64,000 nucleotides of DNA from Glaciecola sp. KUL10 (lineage in GTDB: Bacteria; Pseudomonadota; Gammaproteobacteria; Enterobacterales; Alteromonadaceae), in NCBI RefSeq assembly GCF_003203515.1, contig NZ_BGNG01000008.1, positions 124,001-188,000 on the forward strand, in the 5' to 3' direction. Position numbers and translations under genes: made by a program. Every line of letters starts with the position of its first letter. The stretch's first letter is position 1. Below the pieces are notes generated by a model. That model had not been told where the DNA came from. It did no database searches and saw only the letters and a program-made list of their open reading frames with translations. Below are positions 54,338 through 62,566 of this stretch, piece after piece.

Positions 54338-54455
54338 AAAATAATCTCCTTTTAAAATTCAATGCACTCCACATATTAGTGTTACAAGCAAATCAATCCG
54401 CAATGTTTACACGCTTATCTATTGACTTAATATTCAGTGTCGGTAAGGTTAAGCG

Positions 54456-55205
54456 ATGACAACACGAATTCAAATAACTTTGCCGCGGCACTGCCAATGC
54501 TGCTGGCGTCCAATAGCCCATAAAAATAAATATGGTCTACCGGCGACCTTCTGCTCTTCTCATGAACCGAAAGGGACAAGTAAAAAAGACTACATGCGAG
54601 CTAAAAGACTTATGAAGAAGTGGATAATCATGCATCGCAGTAGTGCTGATTGTGCAGTTCCTAATAATAGTAAATCGATACATCTTAGCGAGTTACTTGC
54701 AGAACTCGTGACTGATCCAAAATCAATCGAGTTTCGAGATATAAACGATGCTGGGTCCCTCTTAGAGGTTCTTCTGGAAGTGACAGAGCAATACTATCCG
54801 ATGACCTTTTCGTGTTTACGGGAGCTAAAGCAGTCAACAAGTCAAAAGCGCATATCAGTTCGTAAGCTTCTTTTAGCGACTCATTTTGTTATGGGCTCGA
54901 AAAGAGTAGAAGATTTGAACCGTGAAATCAGTGTCTATGATTTAAAAAAGACGAGTAAAGTATGGTTCACTCAGCTATTATCTACTGTCGCTCGACATGA
55001 ATGCATGAGAGTTATCGAGGAGCAATGCGCAAATCGAAAGCCCAGAAAAGATAAGAAAGGTGAACTGCGCATTGAAATACAAAAAGAGCTGGATTTAGCC
55101 AAAACCCATAATAAAAAAGCCAATCAAGCGGCAATTGCTAGAAAGCTTAAACTCAGCAAACAAAGGGTTAATAAGCTAGTTGAAGAATTGTATGGTAAGA
55201 AATAG
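54456..55205 (+). CDS. Putative zinc-finger/HTH island protein
   Basis: 249 aa, no family recognised. The N-terminus has clustered Cys and His (RHCQCCWRPIAH, ATFCSSHEPKG) that could bind zinc. The middle is helical, and the C-terminus (NQAAIARKLKLSKQRVNKLV) reads as a helix-turn-helix preceded by a very basic segment. It is strongly basic overall, which fits a DNA-binding protein of the same island as AlpA and KfrA. Confidence 0.6.
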   Translation: MTTRIQITLPRHCQCCWRPIAHKNKYGLPATFCSSHEPKGTSKKDYMRAKRLMKKWIIMHRSSADCAVPNNSKSIHLSELLAELVTDPKSIEFRDINDAGSLLEVLLEVTEQYYPMTFSCLRELKQSTSQKRISVRKLLLATHFVMGSKRVEDLNREISVYDLKKTSKVWFTQLLSTVARHECMRVIEEQCANRKPRKDKKGELRIEIQKELDLAKTHNKKANQAAIARKLKLSKQRVNKLVEELYGKK

Positions 55206-55749
55206 TTTGACAGAAAGTATGACAGATTTTGACCACTACAATGCTAAGTCTTTTAATTTCAGTGGGCTACAGCAGTAATCAATAAACAGATCCAGAATAT
55301 TGAGTAGGGTTTCCAGTTCATCCCCCCTCATTCAAATTCCTTATAAAAAAGGAAACTTGCTTAGTGGTTTCTGATTTATTCCAGGATAGGTATATTTGAG
55401 AGATTGTTCCTCGGTTAAATATAAAGAACTAGCTATCCATTTAGCCATTATATACCGGCATTTTTTCATAGACTTCAGAGTTATCTAATACATTCAGGTT
55501 ATCTTTGCTTCTGGTAACTCTAGCTAGATCATTGTCCATCTGAAAAGGTGTAAAGTAGTAACCAATGCCACTGGCGTGTCTCATAAAATTATTGGTATTC
55601 GCTTTAATGTACTGGTTAATGTTGAGTTTTCGTCACTTAACAGATTGGAAACATCGAGTTTATGATGGATCCTCTCAGTATTAGCAGTCACACCATAAAG
55701 TAGGAAGGTTTTTTAGACAGCGAGAACATTCCATTGATGCCTTCTCAAA
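55206..55749. other. Degenerate island DNA with one protein remnant
   Basis: No intact gene. On the minus strand, 55441-55640 reads as a plausible C-terminal fragment with NINQYIKANTNNFMRHASGI, GYYFTPFQMDNDLARVTRSK and an end at PVYNG, without a start codon. It looks like the tail of a lost gene whose family I do not recognise. Confidence 0.4.
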
Positions 55750-56264
55750 TTGAACCAAATGACTATTGGGGTGGCCATGTCATCTGTTTTCAATTTTGGC
55801 GTACATAGAAGCCTGCCATTGCTTTGGGCGATATGTGTAGGTTTCTCCTTAATGCTATTTTTTATAGGTATAGGCATTGGACAAATTTTTGTATTGTTTC
55901 CTCAACTAACCATAAACATGAAGGTTATTGGTATTGTTTATCTACTTTATTTAGCGTATCTAATTGCAAGCAGTGGCGAGCTTAAAAAGGAGTTTTGTTT
56001 CAATGGGTAAATCCAAAAGCTTGGGTTGTATGCATGAGTGCCGTTTCAACATTTACCACCCCCGGCTATTCATACGTCGGTCAAATATTACCTACTAGCC
56101 TGTGATTTTTTAATAGTTGGACCATTATGTGTAGGTATTTGGGTGTTTGTTTGAGGCCTTTTTGAATCAACACCTCACCAATAGTAATCATATTAAAAAG
56201 ATTAATATGTTTATGGCGCTCCTACTAACTTTATCAATCATTCTAGCAATAATAGGGATATGAA
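55750..56264 (+). pseudogene. LysE-family translocator, frameshifted
   Basis: LysE/RhtB exporter pieces are recognisable in successive frames: SSVFNFGVHRSLPLLWAICV and KVIGIVYLLYLAYLI in frame one; LFQWVNPKAWVVCMSAVST after a frameshift near 55990; then VGPLCVGIWVF, and MALLLTLSIILAIIGI at the end. The usual TPGPNN start motif is spoiled (MTIGVAM). Several lesions show long decay. Confidence 0.8.
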
Positions 56265-56482
56265 CGGTCAAACTACATGTTCACTCGTGAACTATAGATT
56301 CTTGAGAGTTAACTTGATGTCAACACCGTCAAAATTGAATTAATCCATCCTATAGTTAATATATAACATATTGTTTTTTATGACGTTATTTTTACTGTCG
56401 TATTTCTGTCATAATAACGCCGTGATGCTATACTGCTAATAAAAATATAACAGTACTGTCATTAAACAACAAAGAGATTAAT

Positions 56483-56644
56483 ATGATGAGTACAAAGAAA
56501 TCTAAACAGAAAGAATTTGCAGTATCTGTAGCGTTAACAATTGGTATTGGTGTCGCTATCGGTTCTATTATGGGAAGTTACTTAATTGGGATGCTTATTA
56601 TGTTCCCATTGGGTATCGCGCTATACCAAAGACCAAGCGACTAA
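56483..56644 (+). CDS. Small two-helix membrane protein
   Basis: 53 aa: a Lys-rich start (MMSTKKSKQKE), a helix FAVSVALTIGIGVAIGSIMG, and a second, SYLIGMLIMFPLGIALYQR. The ribosome site is AAAGAG; the second Met may be the true start. The next gene, an XRE regulator, begins 26 bp later. A 10-bp palindrome ACAGTACTGT at 56450-56459 just upstream could be its operator. Function unknown. Confidence 0.6.
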   Translation: MMSTKKSKQKEFAVSVALTIGIGVAIGSIMGSYLIGMLIMFPLGIALYQRPSD

Positions 56645-56670
56645 CGAGAATTTTTAATACATTTATTATC

Positions 56671-57093
56671 ATGAAAATAGATACAGAATTTGTTAAGCAA
56701 TTACGTAATAAGCAAGCTTGGTCACAAGAAGAGCTTGCTGTTGCGTCAGGATTGAACTTACGGACCATTCAGCGCATCGAAAAAGAAGGTAGTATCTCAC
56801 TGCAATCCAAAAAGGCGCTAGCTTCTGTCTTTAGTCTCGATATAGAAGATCTTGATTACACTGAGCCTGTGCTATGTTTCGAATACAAGTCAGTGGTTTT
56901 CAAAAATGATGTTAACTGGCTATCAAGTTGGGGCAAGAAAAAGCAGCCGTCGCAATACCAACTGGATGATGAGATTAATACCTACGCTGTAGAGGGTTGG
57001 CGGGTTCATACGCTAACTCATGGTAGTAGCGTTCATGGTGGTGCCGGTCAAGTATCGATATTGTTTGAAAGGCCTCTAAAAAAATCTGGTTAA
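56671..57093 (+). CDS. XRE regulator with DUF4177-like domain
   Basis: 140 aa. The N-terminal Cro/C1 helix-turn-helix is complete (VKQLRNKQAWSQEELAVASG, RTIQRIEKEG). A C-terminal domain of about 70 residues follows (CFEYKSVVFKND, INTYAVEGWRVHTLTH, SILFERPL), similar to DUF4177. Paired with the small membrane protein. Role unknown; toxin-antitoxin or membrane-stress control are possibilities without direct support. Confidence 0.75.
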   Translation: MKIDTEFVKQLRNKQAWSQEELAVASGLNLRTIQRIEKEGSISLQSKKALASVFSLDIEDLDYTEPVLCFEYKSVVFKNDVNWLSSWGKKKQPSQYQLDDEINTYAVEGWRVHTLTHGSSVHGGAGQVSILFERPLKKSG

Positions 57094-57186
57094 AACAATC
57101 TGCAGTATTAGTATACAAATATTTCAATGCTCACAACTTGAAATAGCCTATTTATTAGCATGTTGTGTTTGACTACTAGTTCATGT

Positions 57187-57520
57187 TCAAAAATCAAAGT
57201 CGCGTTGAACGGCAAAGCCTCCGTCGTAGTGCACATCTATAGGCACTCACTACAAGTCACCGTATCACTGCACTGAGCATAAGACGAATTAACGCTACTA
57301 GTCTCTCACGTTTGCAATCGTCACAAACTACGCGCAAAAATCCATGCTCAAGTCGACCACATTTGAGAAATTCACCAAATTCCTTTTCAACATGATATGG
57401 CAGCGATTTACCTTGCCGTGAAAGCATCTCCTTAAATGCTGGATAGTGGTGCTCAACCAACAGATGATTTTGGCTAGTAACTTAGATTTTTTGATTGCCA
57501 ACCCTAGAATGCAAATAGCC
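57187..57520 (-). mobile_element. IS91-like element remnant C (internally deleted)
   Basis: It keeps the transposase N-terminal part (LLVEHHYPAFKEMLSRQGKS, HGFLRVVCDDCKRERLVA) and, after about 85 bp of unrelated or decayed sequence, the last codons AVQRDFDF and a stop. Nearly all of the middle is deleted. Protein divergence from copy B shows an older or separate insertion. Upstream lies caaccctagaatgcaaata, also found next to the integrase remnant, perhaps a shared element end. Confidence 0.75.
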
Positions 57521-57620
57521 CTAACACCTTAAAACCCATTTCCACTTTTATGAGTATCTATTGATATTAAATCAGAACCAGCCAAATGGCTGTCGTACTA
57601 AATATTGAGGAAGTAACTAC

Positions 57621-58154
57621 GTGACAAAGTTTCTACTTAGCTTATTCGTAATTTTCAGTCTAAGCGCTTGTGCAAATTATGACTACAAACCGCAAGTTAA
57701 GTTAGGTGAACCATTACTTAATTTTGAAGGGCAAAGCCTAGATGGTACTCCTTACGAATTGCCCGTGGCGCTGCAAGGCAAAAAAGCATTACTCTTGTTT
57801 GGCTACATCCATAAATCTCAATTTGATATTGATCGCTGGCTAATCGGCTTAAATCAAATCCAAGTCGATGTTGCTGTGTTTGAAATCCCTGCCATACAAG
57901 GATTCATACCAAGACTGCTCAGTACTCGTTTTGATGACTCTATGCGTGAAGGTATTCCAAGAGAGTTGTGGGCAGATGTGATAACCGTCTATGAAGACGG
58001 TGACAGAGTCCAGCATTTTACTGGAAATGAGTCACCTAAAAATGCAAGAGTGGTGCTGTTGAACGAAAATGGCGTTGTGACGCATTTCTATGATCGAGGC
58101 TTTTCTGTTAACGCATTAAACGAAGTTGCCAAAGCAGTATCAAAGCTTAATTAG
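57621..58154 (+). CDS. Lipoprotein with thioredoxin-like fold
   Basis: 177 aa from a GTG with GAGGAAG upstream. Lipobox LSAC at residues 14-17 (lipidated Cys17). The body begins KLGEPLLNFEGQSLDGTPYELP and KKALLLFGYIH, the pattern of peroxiredoxin/SCO-like proteins, but there is no CxxC or peroxidatic Cys after the lipobox. So redox activity is unlikely if the fold guess is right. Single gene; function unknown. Confidence 0.6.
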   Translation: MTKFLLSLFVIFSLSACANYDYKPQVKLGEPLLNFEGQSLDGTPYELPVALQGKKALLLFGYIHKSQFDIDRWLIGLNQIQVDVAVFEIPAIQGFIPRLLSTRFDDSMREGIPRELWADVITVYEDGDRVQHFTGNESPKNARVVLLNENGVVTHFYDRGFSVNALNEVAKAVSKLN

Positions 58155-58298
58155 AGTTTTAACAGCTTGTCTGGTTGTATCGTGAGTATTAGGTAATGTA
58201 TTCACTTCGATTTTTAATAAGCAATAAATTGATAGAATCTGTTAATCTTTGTTTTATTCAACGGAGTCCAAATCCGACTTACTTACACCAGAGGAAAC

Positions 58299-58784
58299 AT
58301 GACTTCCCCAGCGCATAAAATCGGCATTTTTGTTGATGTCCAAAACATTTACTACACCACAAGAGACGCTTTTTCACGTCCTTTCAATTATCGCCAATTT
58401 TACGCAAATTTAGCGACTAAAAATAAGATCGTTTGTGCGTATGCTTATGCGATAGACAAAGGTGATCAGCAACAGCAAAAATTTCAAAGTGCACTCAGGC
58501 ATATTGGGTTTGAAGTTAAATTAAAACCTTTTATCGAGCGAAGTGACGGCTCAGCCAAAGGTGATTGGGATGTGGGTATTACGATTGATATTCTTGAACA
58601 CGCACCAGAATTAGATGAGGTTATACTGTTGTCTGGAGACGGTGACTTTGCAATTTTGTTAGACAAAGTCTCAAGCAAATATGAATGTTCAAGCACTGTT
58701 TATGGCGTCAATCAACTCACCGCAAATGGCTTAATTAAAAGCGCTTCTCGTTTTATAGACATAGATTCGAGTTATCTAATTTGA
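58299..58784 (+). CDS. NYN-domain protein (PIN-like nuclease fold)
   Basis: 161 aa filled by one NYN/LabA-type domain. The acidic residues for metal binding are in GIFVDVQNIYY, the middle Asp in KGDWDVGITIDI, and LLSGDGDFAILLDKV. These proteins are presumed RNases. No partner gene is adjacent, and the next gene is convergent. Confidence 0.85.
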   Translation: MTSPAHKIGIFVDVQNIYYTTRDAFSRPFNYRQFYANLATKNKIVCAYAYAIDKGDQQQQKFQSALRHIGFEVKLKPFIERSDGSAKGDWDVGITIDILEHAPELDEVILLSGDGDFAILLDKVSSKYECSSTVYGVNQLTANGLIKSASRFIDIDSSYLI

Positions 58785-58804
58785 AAACGCCTGATGCTCA
58801 CGTT

Positions 58805-59980
58805 TTAAGACTCTAAAACTTGCAGGACCGCGTCAAAGTGACTCCGATAATCTTCTACTTCGAGCTTGTCGACTTTGCTCCATGTCCAAGGCAACAAATA
58901 AACTTCTTTTAAATAACTCAAGAATTTGTGAGTTAGCTCTGGGTTGAATTTGTCATCCAAACACGCTTCAAATGCGTTATTTAAGGTGCTTTGGGTCAAA
59001 CAATTTGTCACTATACCGTCAATATTAAAACAGCAATCGCCCATAGTAATAACTTGTTTATTCAACAATAACGCTTCGATACCCACTGTTGAATTGATCG
59101 TGGCGACCGCAGTTGATGATTCAATCAAGGACTGCGTATTCATGCCATTTAAAAAGACGATATTTGGGTTGGCCTGATATAAGTGTTCAAAGTTTTTAGG
59201 CCAACTGGGATGCTCTTTCATGACCACCTTTATGCCTTTTCCTGTCGATGCTCTTGCATGCTCTAAAGCCTCGCTCACTGCACTAAAAAGCGCCTCCATA
59301 GTTTTTAACCATGGCGAGTGGCAAATAATTTGAGTGTCATTGGGCACTTGAAATGGCACAAAGATAAAAGTGTCTGGTAATTCTACGTGTTGTGATTCTC
59401 GGCAAGCCTTATTTTTAGCCTGTCTGACTTCAAGACTAACATTATCAAGAAGCTTATTCTTAGGCTGCCATTGATGGTAAAAAGAGGCTTCACGAGGCAG
59501 CGAATTATGTGCATTCACGCCTTTGGGGTCCAGCGTAGTGGTGTGTGGTAACAAGCCGTTTTCAAACACAAATGTTTTAATACCCATTGCTTTTGCAACT
59601 AAATAGGGCGTGCGATTAGGTTGTTTCATACCATTCCAGACAACAAGGTTGTCTATTTGGGTTGTATCAAAATATGCAAAATAGTAACTGGCGCGGCATT
59701 TTTCTCGAAAGCAATAAAATAAGTAGATTAGATTTGAAAATAAACGTGACGATTGAAGGCTAGGATGACGAATGAGTTTTCGTTGTAAATGGGTTTTCGT
59801 TAAGTCATTGATATCCAGTTCATTGACTCTGGACCAGTATCTTACCCTTGGAAACGGGAATTTTTTAATGCAAATTAGTTTTGCGCTGTCGCCGATATAC
59901 TTAACTACCTTTTTGTAATACTTAAAGTGTGACGATTTTCGAGATATGAAAAGGTATTTGTAGCTTGCCATCTTTAACAT
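58805..59980 (-). CDS. Capsule-polysaccharide-synthesis-like glycosyltransferase
   Basis: About 391 aa, cytoplasmic, no signal. MASYKYLFISRKSSHFKYYK at the start, VFENGLLPHTTTLDPKGVNA, FVPFQVPNDTQI and VMKEHPSW with TINSTVGIEALLLNKQVITM match the KpsS/KpsC-like family (Capsule_synth), which builds the Kdo linker of group 2 capsules or related sugars. It is alone here, without other capsule genes. Start is the first ATG; a TTG one codon earlier and an ATG four codons later are possible. Confidence 0.75.
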   Translation of the reverse strand: MLKMASYKYLFISRKSSHFKYYKKVVKYIGDSAKLICIKKFPFPRVRYWSRVNELDINDLTKTHLQRKLIRHPSLQSSRLFSNLIYLFYCFREKCRASYYFAYFDTTQIDNLVVWNGMKQPNRTPYLVAKAMGIKTFVFENGLLPHTTTLDPKGVNAHNSLPREASFYHQWQPKNKLLDNVSLEVRQAKNKACRESQHVELPDTFIFVPFQVPNDTQIICHSPWLKTMEALFSAVSEALEHARASTGKGIKVVMKEHPSWPKNFEHLYQANPNIVFLNGMNTQSLIESSTAVATINSTVGIEALLLNKQVITMGDCCFNIDGIVTNCLTQSTLNNAFEACLDDKFNPELTHKFLSYLKEVYLLPWTWSKVDKLEVEDYRSHFDAVLQVLES

Positions 59981-60109
59981 CAATCCGTTTTATTACTTGC
60001 TCTGATCCGAAGCAGCTTTTTTGATGTGTTCATTTGAAAAACTGCAAAATTCAGATTTTATTGCTTCATAGGATAAAGCAATTCGACGGAAGAGTCATTT
60101 TTGAAAATT

Positions 60110-60137
60110 GCGTGTTCTTAGCCTTGTAAGAGCACGC
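60110..60137 (-). terminator. Terminator hairpin after the DHH gene
   Basis: Arms gcgtgttctta and taagagcacgc pair over eleven positions with one G-T pair. On the minus strand it is followed by AATTTTC. It is 15 bp past the DHH gene stop. Confidence 0.6.
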
Positions 60138-60152
60138 TTTAATTTTGAGTAA

Positions 60153-61106
60153 TTAACCGTCTTTATTGATTTGGTCGATCAACTCTTGCTTTATTTCTTC
60201 GTAGTTGTAATTGCCAACTTGACATGTTCCTGCAGCCATGTGGCCGCCTCCGCCGTACTTCAGGCATAGCTCTCCGACATTTGTGTTTGAGCTTCTGTTA
60301 AGTATAGATTTGCCTATCGCAAAAACAGTGTTGCGCTTTTTCATGCCCCACATCAAATGGATTGAGATATTGCACTGAGGGAACAACGCATAAATCATAA
60401 AGCGATTACCTGCGTAAATCGTTTCTTGATCTTTTAAATCTAGTATCACCAAGTTGTCGTAAACTGTTGAGCAATCTAGTAGTTGCTGCTTAAATTTTTC
60501 AGCATGCGATTCATAAAGCTCAACACGTTCTTGTACATCGGGCAATGCTAAAATTTCTTCAATCGTATGGTCACGACAATAATCGATTAGATCCATCATC
60601 AAATGGTAGTTTGAAATTCTAAACTCTCTAAATCGACCCAAACCTGTTCGGCTGTCCATTAGGTAGTTTAGAAGCACCCAACCTGTTGGGTTTAAAATTT
60701 CATCTTTACTAAATTGCGCAGCATCGGCCTTGTCGACCGCTTCCATCATACCGTCCCAAGCTTCAGGAAAAACATCTTTGCCACCATAATAGTCATACAC
60801 TACACGAGCGGCTGACGGCGCATTTGGGTCTATAATATGATTTGCCTTTTCTACGTCTCCGCGTCTGCTCACTTCACTCAAGTGGTGATCGAACGCAAGG
60901 TTACAATTGGGAACGTAAGGTAAGTTGGTGGTAATGTCGTTTGGCGTAATTTCGATGATACCGTCTTGCATATCTTTGGGATGCACAAATTTTATGTCAT
61001 CAATCAGCGCGAGCTCTTTCAATAGAACAGCGCATACCAACCCATCAAAATCGCTTCGGGTTACCAGTCTAAATTTACTTTCAACACTTTGGCTTAGGGC
61101 AGACAT
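60153..61106 (-). CDS. DHH-superfamily phosphoesterase
   Basis: 317 aa. Mn-binding motifs: TRSDFDGLVCAVLL at residues 17-30, AFDHHLSE, and DHHA1 end KYGGGGHMAAGTCQVG. It belongs with the bacterial exopolyphosphatase-related/nanoRNase-like proteins, but it is not RecJ by size and lacks the extra domains of NrnA. Substrate unclear (short RNA, cyclic dinucleotide or phosphate ester). Monocistronic. Confidence 0.82.
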   Translation of the reverse strand: MSALSQSVESKFRLVTRSDFDGLVCAVLLKELALIDDIKFVHPKDMQDGIIEITPNDITTNLPYVPNCNLAFDHHLSEVSRRGDVEKANHIIDPNAPSAARVVYDYYGGKDVFPEAWDGMMEAVDKADAAQFSKDEILNPTGWVLLNYLMDSRTGLGRFREFRISNYHLMMDLIDYCRDHTIEEILALPDVQERVELYESHAEKFKQQLLDCSTVYDNLVILDLKDQETIYAGNRFMIYALFPQCNISIHLMWGMKKRNTVFAIGKSILNRSSNTNVGELCLKYGGGGHMAAGTCQVGNYNYEEIKQELIDQINKDG

Positions 61107-61204
61107 TTGTCACTCTTTTTTATTTGCTAATTTCTTAGCTTTAGAGTAACTCAGATCGGATTTTGAATTGATATTTAGAGGTATAAGTGGGTATTTCAAA
61201 GTAT

Positions 61205-61239
61205 ACAGGGTAAGCAATTTTTTAAATCACTTACCCTGT
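61205..61239. terminator. Hairpin downstream of the amidohydrolase pair
   Basis: Ten-base stem ACAGGGTAAG / CTTACCCTGT with an AT-rich 15-base loop, 35 bp past the second amidohydrolase gene. It lacks a good T-run on either side, so its terminator role is moderate. Confidence 0.55.
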
Positions 61240-61273
61240 TAACTGATTGATAAATAAGTTTAAAGTTTATTCT

Positions 61274-62566
61274 TTATGGCCTTGTATAAGCAACCGGTTT
61301 TGCTTTATCACGGTTGAGGTAACGGTCACGCAATTTGATTTGACGACTAGTCATTTCGATTGCTTTACCGTGTATAAACACCTGCTCCGCAGTCTGCGTC
61401 ACTTCTAAGGGATCGCCACTCCAGACCACTAAATCCGCGCGTTTACCAGACGCTAGGCTGCCTATTTCTTTATCCATTCCAAAGATTTTAGCGGGATTAA
61501 TAGTGAGCGCAGCAAGACCTATACTATGGGGTAAACCGTTTGCCACGGCGTTACCTGCATGTTGAGTCGCCAGTCGAATATTGTGTGTTTCCATGCCAAT
61601 TGCGACCATGACACCTGCCTTGTGAAGACGCGCTGCGTTTTCCAAAGTGGCGCCTAGTTGGTCAAAACCACCGGGCAAATTATATTCTGGATTTAAAATT
61701 ACAGGAATATCGCTTTGCGCTAATTTGTCTGCAATTCTCCAAGCATCAGTTCCGCTGACAAGTACAATGTTCAAATCAGTGAACCTGTCTTTAAGCTTAA
61801 CTACTTGTTGAATATCAGAGGCGCGATCTGCGCTGACTAACAAAGGCATATCGCCATTAATAACCTTTCGCAAAGCAGCGACATCTTGCTTAGTCGATAA
61901 GCCGTTCCAATCTTCAGTCGGGCTTAAGTCTAACCCTCTGGCAAATTGTGCTTCTTCAAATACGCTGTTCAACGCGACCCAAAGCGCCGCCCTGCTTCCA
62001 CCATTTTCATCTGCGCCACCATTGCTCACATCAATTGACATAAAAGCTTGCGGTTTGATTACTGAATCAAATCCATCATCTAAGGTGATAATAGAGCCTT
62101 GACCTTGGAACAGCATTTCACTGCTAGATAAGGTAGTTGCCGCTGAAGTGAAGCCTTCTACGCGTGAAATCGGGATGATTGAAGAGTCTGCATTAATTGC
62201 AAATTGGGTGTCATACGCAGCCCCAACAGTAGAAATGGGATGCTGGTCTGCACGAGCATCAACCGTTCCAGCTGACAGACTGACTTCTTCGAGACCTAAT
62301 TGAGTGTATGCACCTATTAAGCCGGGTGTAATTACCTTACCTGCAGCATCAAATTCAGTGAATCCAGATGGAACGGATTTGCCCTCGATCACCTGTTGAA
62401 TTTTACCGTCTTTAATCAGAACCGTCCCTTCGTCGATAGTCCCTACAGATGTCATCGTGTGTATTTTTGCGCCTGTGACAGCGATAGCGTCAGCCAGCAC
62501 CGGAAACGCAGAGATACTCATTGCTATTAATAAGTACTTTGCAGAAGATTTAATCATGCGTCTCAT
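61274..62566 (-). CDS. Amidohydrolase-like protein lacking metal ligands
   Basis: 430 aa with signal peptide (YLLIAMSISAFPVLADA) and the imidazolonepropionase-like framework: TPGLIGAYTQLGLEEVSLSA and a C-terminal LTINPAKIFGMDKEIGSL, ADLVVWSGDP. Where the partner gene has HSH, this one has AYTQ, and the later HMHC and FHH ligand sites are VSADR and VSGTD. It therefore looks like a catalytically inactive partner. The ATGA overlap with the upstream gene supports a joint complex. Confidence 0.82.
   Translation of the reverse strand: MRRMIKSSAKYLLIAMSISAFPVLADAIAVTGAKIHTMTSVGTIDEGTVLIKDGKIQQVIEGKSVPSGFTEFDAAGKVITPGLIGAYTQLGLEEVSLSAGTVDARADQHPISTVGAAYDTQFAINADSSIIPISRVEGFTSAATTLSSSEMLFQGQGSIITLDDGFDSVIKPQAFMSIDVSNGGADENGGSRAALWVALNSVFEEAQFARGLDLSPTEDWNGLSTKQDVAALRKVINGDMPLLVSADRASDIQQVVKLKDRFTDLNIVLVSGTDAWRIADKLAQSDIPVILNPEYNLPGGFDQLGATLENAARLHKAGVMVAIGMETHNIRLATQHAGNAVANGLPHSIGLAALTINPAKIFGMDKEIGSLASGKRADLVVWSGDPLEVTQTAEQVFIHGKAIEMTSRQIKLRDRYLNRDKAKPVAYTRP

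Noticed and set aside
58780-58815. Terminator between the NYN gene and the capsule-type gene
   Set aside because: Only a six-base AAAACG/CGTTTT stem with an eleven-base loop, too weak to support a call.
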